Origin: Nematopogon swammerdamellus
Lineage: Eukaryota > Arthropoda > Insecta > Lepidoptera > Adelidae
Direction: 5' to 3'
DNA: 64,000 nt
Assembly: GCA_946902875.1 (NCBI GenBank)
Contig: OX336344.1
Span: 21,969,791 to 22,033,790, forward strand
This document shows positions 59,130 to 64,000 of the stretch, in pieces. The stretch's first letter is position 1, and each line of letters opens with the position of its first letter. The position numbers and the translations under genes were made by a program. The notes below the pieces were generated by a model. It made no database searches. It had not been told where the DNA came from and saw nothing but the letters and a program-made list of their open reading frames with translations.

Positions 59130-59228
59130 CGACCGAAACGCTACGGTAATGTCATTCCATACCAAGGTTCTGACCGCGCCCGCGTGTGCTTAATTTCTCG
59201 ATCGGACGTCGATAAGCTGCGCGCCACA
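59130..59228 (-). mobile_element. SINE B-type head with extended 5S rRNA similarity
   Basis: On the minus strand: GTCAGCTTATGTGGCGCGCA, then GACGTCCGATCGAGAAATTA, AGCACACGCGGGCGCGGTCA, GAACCTTGG. The GTCCGATC...GAAATTAAGCA...GGGCG order follows 5S rRNA from about base 30 to 80. This gives the best internal evidence that the core of SINE B came from 5S rRNA. Confidence 0.6.
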
Positions 59229-59229
59229 T

Positions 59230-60093
59230 AAGCTGACAAATTATTGACAATTTGAAGCCGGGATAATATCAGCTAGGCTCTATGCAACCCTTAAAGCCAA
59301 GTTTAACGTGAGGGAAGCCACGCGCATGATTTGTAGGCATCCATTAATGTGATGATAAATGGGCGATTATGTTATTGTATATTTTGTTAAGGCCTAAACA
59401 CACAAAATAAACGAACACAACCAATGCGTAAATACGTGTACACAGTTGAACAAGATCTGTCTTGGGTAACCCACTTTCGTTTGCCGGGGGTTGAATCTGT
59501 AGGCACGTACTGTATCTATGGTGCATCTATAGATTTCAACCTCCAACTGTCAATTGTAATTTACGGTGGAAATCTGCTGTAAAACACCGATTTCACTGTT
59601 TGGTAAGATACGTAATTTCTTACGACATTTCATAACATTAAAGATTATATATTTGAAATATTAAAAACCAAAAGCGATAACGTTAAAATATTCCACGAAA
59701 AAAATTATGTAAAGTCCATCGTCTGATTGTCGCGTTACGTTAGTCAGGGAGTAGCTATAGTCTGTACAATCGCAGTTAGATAAGACGTAGCAAGTGCGAG
59801 GAAAGCGGATGTAGAGTGGGGAAGATTTTCTGTCTCGCTCGCACAATGTAAAGCGCCGTCTAAAGCTGTGAGTTTTCCCGGCTACATTTTTAGTGCGATA
59901 CAAGAAGAATTATAAAAATATAATTCTTCTTCTTCTTATAATTTTGTCAACTAAAAAATATAATCACCGGATTGTTGGATCGCTTAGATTCAGATTCAGA
60001 TTCATATTTCGATCCATAGATCGAAGCAATTTGGAGCAATAAAGTAGAACTTACTTTATTGCTCCAAAAACATTTTAAAGAAAAAAGCGCGAT
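59230..60093. other. No gene seen; one small perfect hairpin
   Basis: Mostly unassigned. GGAGCAATAAAGTA (60033-60046) and its inverse (60052-60065) form a 14-bp stem with a 5-base loop. Confidence 0.35.
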
Positions 60094-60105
60094 TAAAATT
60101 TACAT

Positions 60106-60457
60106 TGTACTGTTACATTGTACTGTGTGGGGCCGGTACTTAAAAAGAATAGCCCCACTGCATCTCTCCCCGTGCATGTCGTAAAAGGCGACTAAGGGAT
60201 AAGGACAAGATACCGTGCTAAAGGGCGACAGGCGACCTCTCACCTTGGCACGGTACTTCCACCAAGTCATGCAGCAGGTGGTTCTTCGTGCCTTACTTGC
60301 TGCTTGATCGATCGATGTCTTGTTCGAATACTTTGCGAAACGTGGTGGTCGGTGTTGTGCTGTAATTTAGCAGAGTTCTTGCAGCACAACACCGATTGCT
60401 CTGCTTACCACGATTGCCGGGATTCAGCGTGTGTCATATGTATGTATGTATGTATGT
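60106..60457 (+). mobile_element. SINE A, full length, sense, with 12-bp target duplication
   Basis: TAAAATTTACAT flanks it at 60094-60105 and 60457-60468 (sharing bases with the tail). Head TACTGTGTGGGGCCGGTACT, body, stem GTTGTGCTG...CAGCACAAC, CGGGATTCAGCGTGTGTC, (ATGT)n tail. This is the reference copy for family A. Confidence 0.85.
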
Positions 60458-60745
60458 AAAATTTACATGACGCGACGTGCAAAGGTGGGCTTAGATTCAG
60501 ATTCAGATATTTATTTAGCCACAAAGAGCTCACAACGTTAACAATATTTAATTTAAAAAATGCACATTCAGTATGGTTCCTCATCATTTTGGTTTTGTAC
60601 TATAACCTATTAATGACGTCAGAGACATGTAATTGTTCTAATTTCAATGGGCATATTTTAATTTTATTTAAATAATTTTAGGTATTATGTAATGATTTTT
60701 CTATTTTTATTTGAACGAAGAAACTAGTTTTTATTTATTTTTCAG

Positions 60746-60786
60746 ACAAGAACGGTAGGGCTGTAGTTATAACATTCTACCAATAA
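60746..60786 (+). CDS. Candidate terminal coding exon, unidentified
   Basis: A strong acceptor (TTATTTATTTTTCAG) is followed, in one frame, by KNGRAVVITFYQ and TAA. AATAAA overlaps the stop (CAATAAAAAA), the same arrangement as at the zwilch end. No upstream partner was recognised between 49821 and here, so this may be chance. Confidence 0.2.
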
Positions 60787-60798
60787 AAAACACTCTAG

Positions 60799-61074
60799 AT
60801 GTTTGCTTTCGATGTTGAAAATCGACTGTTCGAAGTCCATGCTGGAAGAGCTAATCTGCATATACACAGTGACGTAAACATCACCATCCATGGACGGCGC
60901 CTTACCGACTTTCGCACATGTGCCGAAAAGACCAATCTGACATTTGCCCGAGTAGAGTTCGTCAGTCCGCTCTCAGCGCCGCGGCGGCCGCACCGCGAAC
61001 TATCCGCCTCGGTGTTAGATCTAACCAGCTACCCTGGATGTGTGTTCAGTGCAGTGATGTTCATAGCGAAATAA
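60799..61074 (+). other. 91-codon open frame, unresolved
   Basis: MFAFDVENRLFEVHAGRANL, HIHSDVNITIHGRRLTDFRT, then ASVLDLTSYPGCVFSAVMFI. GC-richer than its surroundings (CGCGGCGGCCGCACCGCG). No known domain. It could be a transposon 5' region or an exon. Confidence 0.25.
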
Positions 61075-61079
61075 TTATT

Positions 61080-61715
61080 ATAAAATCGCAGTGTACAGTG
61101 AAAAAGGTGATCGATTTTAAGAGTGAAATCGTTATAGGGTCAAGGCCGGCTGTAGAGTTGCGTTTTCCGTTGCACAATTTGGGTACCGTGGGGGTGGGGG
61201 TGAGATAACATGGGACGAAAGGGGAGGGATGTAACATAATTTATTTTTAGTGCGGCAACATAGGGTGGGTAGGGGAAATACCTAAAATTAAGTGTAATGT
61301 ATATTTTTAGCTGAAAACTTAAAATAAAATATTTTCTATTTTCGCGAACCTCTCTCGAACCATTTTAATGGGTTTGTAAGCCACTTTGTGTGTACTCAAA
61401 CGTACGTATATACGTATATAGAACGTACGTATATAGAATTAAAAAAAAACTTAAATAAAAAAATAACGTTTTTGTTTTAAAACGTATCCTACCAATCATG
61501 ATTACATTTTGTTTGTAAATCCGGACCTATGATAAACTATCTAAAATTTTCATAATCCGAAAATTTCAACCATCTCCATCATCATCAATAAATAATTAAT
61601 TATTTTATTACAACACACATTAATCTACAAATTAGCTAAAACAAAAACGATAATATAAAATTCAAAATGGAGCACGACACGAAAACGTTAAGTGCTACAA
61701 AAGTCGATTTTTCCA
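61080..61715. other. No gene seen
   Basis: Contains a G-rich patch (GTGGGGGTGGGGGTGAG, 61188) and ACGTATATACGTATATAGAACG repeats (61400-61435). Otherwise AT-rich. Confidence 0.3.
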
Positions 61716-61852
61716 TTAATTACACTGTATTTCCATGAATTACACTGTATTTGCATGAATTACACTGTATTTCCATGAATTACACTGTATTTCCATGAAT
61801 TACACTGTATTTCCATGAATTACACTGTATTTCCTTGAATTACACTGTATAA
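61716..61852 (+). repeat. 20-bp tandem repeat, about seven units
   Basis: TTCCATGAATTACACTGTAT repeated with single-base variants (TTGC, TTCCTT, TTAAT). Confidence 0.95.
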
Positions 61853-62490
61853 GAACTAGATAAACATTTATTTCATGTTAATATGCCAATAGTTATATAT
61901 GGATATAAAGTTATCTTATCATAATTAAATTTATCTTAAGCACACATTTTATTCACAATTTATAAATTAAAATTATTAAATAAACTATAACTACATATCA
62001 AATAAAATTAAGATGTTTTATGGAAACTGACATGGTTACCTAAATCACCTACAACACCGGTGACGTCAGACCATAAAAGCTCGGTGAACTAGGTGCCATG
62101 TCAGGTGCTTATCTTTGGTAAATACAAATGTGAATGGTTTCACACAATATTGGCTTACTCCACTCGCATTAAGGTATGGCCAAAAAAATATTCATAATGA
62201 AAACAGTTAATAATTTTAATACATAGGTACATAGATAATTTGAAATACTTTATTGCTCCAAAACATTTTACAGAAACAAGCTCGATACATAATTTAAATT
62301 GAGGGGAATGGTCAGGCTTATCACTTACATGGATTCGTTCCAGTCAACCTTTGCACGTTTGAGAGCAGTGGGTATGTTGTGAAATATAAATAGATACCTA
62401 TAGTTAGCAAAACAATCGACTGTGTGAATGTAAATAAGAATATAATGAATATTTATATAAAATAATATATTATGCATATTCTACATATAC
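61853..62490. other. No gene; SINE B tail scrap inside
   Basis: 62017-62110 is a reversed SINE B tail (ATGGAAACTGACATGGTTAC ... GGTGCCATGTCAGGTGC). The rest is AT-rich. Confidence 0.4.
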
Positions 62491-62718
62491 AAGGTGTTTC
62501 GTTATTCATGTCGTTTCTTTCAGGGGGTTGTTCTGTATCCTAAACTGAGTAACTTTTGTTCTACAGCTTCTGGAAATTGGAAAAAAAAATTCACTTTCAA
62601 AATGTATGGGGAAAGTGATTTTTTTTTTCCAATTTCCAAAAGCTATAGAACCAAAGTTACTCAGTTTAGAATACAGAACCCCCTGAAAAAAACGACATGA
62701 ATAACGAAACACCTTATA
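62491..62718. mobile_element. Palindromic MITE
   Basis: CAAGGTGTTTCGTTATTCAT mirrors ATGAATAACGAAACACCTTA. Arms run about 100 bp through CAGGGGGTTCTGTAT and AACTGAGTAACTTT. Because it is palindromic, both strands show matching open frames (MFRYSCRFFQGV), which are not genes. Confidence 0.85.
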
Positions 62719-63117
62719 TACGTACGTACGTACTAGTTAATAAAAAGTATACATGAATACATATTAATTACATTAAAATATAATACCTAAATATATACAG
62801 GCTGTTTCAAGATAGGCTTAAGAAACTTGAGGAATTAGAAAGTACTCATTATTGGAAGAAAAAAATCCTTATCACTCAAATCGAAATTCTGTATTTTTTT
62901 TTTCATACAAACATTTAAAATTGTAATAAAAACTCGATGGACAGTGATTATGGGGAGATTTGGCAACAGTGCTGTCTAGGTCTAGGGAGTGCAATGACCT
63001 AGTCCAGTCCCCTTTTCCTTTTGATTTTATTCAAATTTAAGTGTTTGAAATTTACCTACATGCAGTTAAATTCTACTAGTTAACCATGCAAGTTAGTCAT
63101 TTTATTTTTATTTAATA
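62719..63117. other. No gene seen
   Basis: Begins with (ACGT)n-like TACGTACGTACGT. A CAGGCTGTTTCAAGATAGG phrase at 62799 looks like another MITE end without a partner. Confidence 0.3.
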
Positions 63118-64000
63118 CTAGCTTTTGCCCGCGGCTTCGCTCGCGTGAAATTTGTATTTCAAAGGAAGAAAGTAAGTAACTAAGGGCGAGCTGGGTTCAG
63201 GTAAACGATAAACCATCTCGAAGAAAGTGAGTAACTTTTTGAGGCCGAAGGCGGAGTTGCGTTCAGGAAGAGGACAAACCATCCATAAGAAAGTAAGTAA
63301 CAAAGGGCGAGGCCGAAGGCCGAGCTGCGTTCAGGAAGAGGATAACCTTTTCGAAGAAAGTAAGTAACTATGGGCGAGGCCGAAGGCCGAGCTTCGTTCA
63401 GGATGAGGGTAAACTTTTCGAAGAAAGTAAGTAACAGAGGGCGAGGCCGAAGGCCGAGCTGCGTTCAGGAAAACTGAACCTTCTCGAAGACAATAAGTAA
63501 CTATGGGCGAGGCCGAAGGCCGAGCTGCGTTCAGGAAGAGGATAACATTTTTTAAGAAAGTAAGTAACAGAGGGCGAGGCCGAAGGCCGAGCTTCGTTCA
63601 GGAAGTCGATAAACCTTTTCGAAGATAGTAAGTAACTATGGGCGAGGCCGAAGGCCGAGCTGCGTTCAGGAAGAGGATAAACCATCTTTAAGAAGTAAGT
63701 AACAAAGGGCGAGGCCGAAGGCCGAGTTGCGTTCAGGAAGAGGATAACCTTTTCGAAGAATGTAAGTAACTGAGGGCGAGTCCGAAGGCCGAGCTGCGTT
63801 CAGGAAGACCATAAATCTTCTCGAAGAAAGTAACTTCTTTGTTACTTACTTTTTTCGAAAAGGTTTATCCTCTTCCTGAACACATCTCGGCCTTCGGCCT
63901 TGCCCATAGTTACTTACTGTCTTCGAGAATTTATCGTCTTCCTGAAGGCAGCTCGGCCTTCGGCCTCGCCTATAGTTACCTACTGTCTTCGAAAAGGTTT
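63118..64000. repeat. Helitron-like end plus long GC-palindrome tandem array, switching orientation
   Basis: CTAGCTTTTGCCCGCGGCTT at 63118 is the inverse of the 22108 terminus. About nine units of ~75 bp (AAGTAAGTAACTATGGGCGA, GGCCGAAGGCCGAGCTGCGT, TCAGGAAGAGGATAA) run to about 63835. The orientation then flips (CTGAACACATCTCGGCCTTC) and continues past the window end. Confidence 0.85.

Noticed and set aside
62494..62712. Two 68-codon ORFs with similar sequence on opposite strands
   Set aside because: They are mirror products of a palindromic MITE.

Overview
This is a repeat-rich nuclear window from an animal, most likely a lepidopteran insect. The evidence is spliced coding exons with GT-AG introns, long AT-rich introns, and dense tRNA- and 5S-rRNA-headed SINEs. 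RTE, CR1/Jockey-like and R2/R4-like LINEs are present, as are Helitron-like ends and many TIR elements. No prokaryotic signals are seen. The taxon is an inference from general repeat style, not a proof.

One host gene can be reconstructed with confidence. Ten plus-strand exons between 6368 and 36286 join in a consistent reading frame through every splice junction and give about 600 residues plus a stop. The product matches Zwilch, the kinetochore subunit of the Rod-Zw10-Zwilch (RZZ) checkpoint complex. Roughly the first 100 residues of the family are missing and probably lie upstream of the window. About 1.8 kb of coding sequence is spread over 30 kb because the introns are full of transposons. 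One exon has been copied six times in tandem (157-bp unit), and only the last copy keeps its 5' splice site.

Layout: 1-6367 is nested transposons (a 9-bp-TSD MITE with a tRNA-like insert, a pogo/Tigger element inside a SINE, and a Mutator-like element inside a LINE tail that itself holds a LINE fragment and another TIR element). 6368-36286 is the zwilch gene. Its introns hold an inverted pair of R2/R4-type LINEs, an RTE with a SINE inside it, a Helitron/foldback-like element, a 306-bp palindrome, a 1.3-kb minisatellite and a P-like element with a THAP exon. 36287-64000 is almost wholly repeats: SINEs of three interrelated families, LINE 3' ends, MITE palindromes and several tandem arrays. Two weak candidate host exons (49821 and 60746) are also there.

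Three SINE groups are named here for convenience. A has a GTGTGGGG(T/C)CGGTAC head and an (ATGT)n or (AAC)n tail. B has a chimeric tRNA box A / 5S rRNA core / tRNA box B head. C has a tRNA-Leu-like head. They share and swap modules: B and C share a central domain and tail, and A heads are fused to B bodies. The family names and the module-swapping model are my inference from reading the copies side by side.
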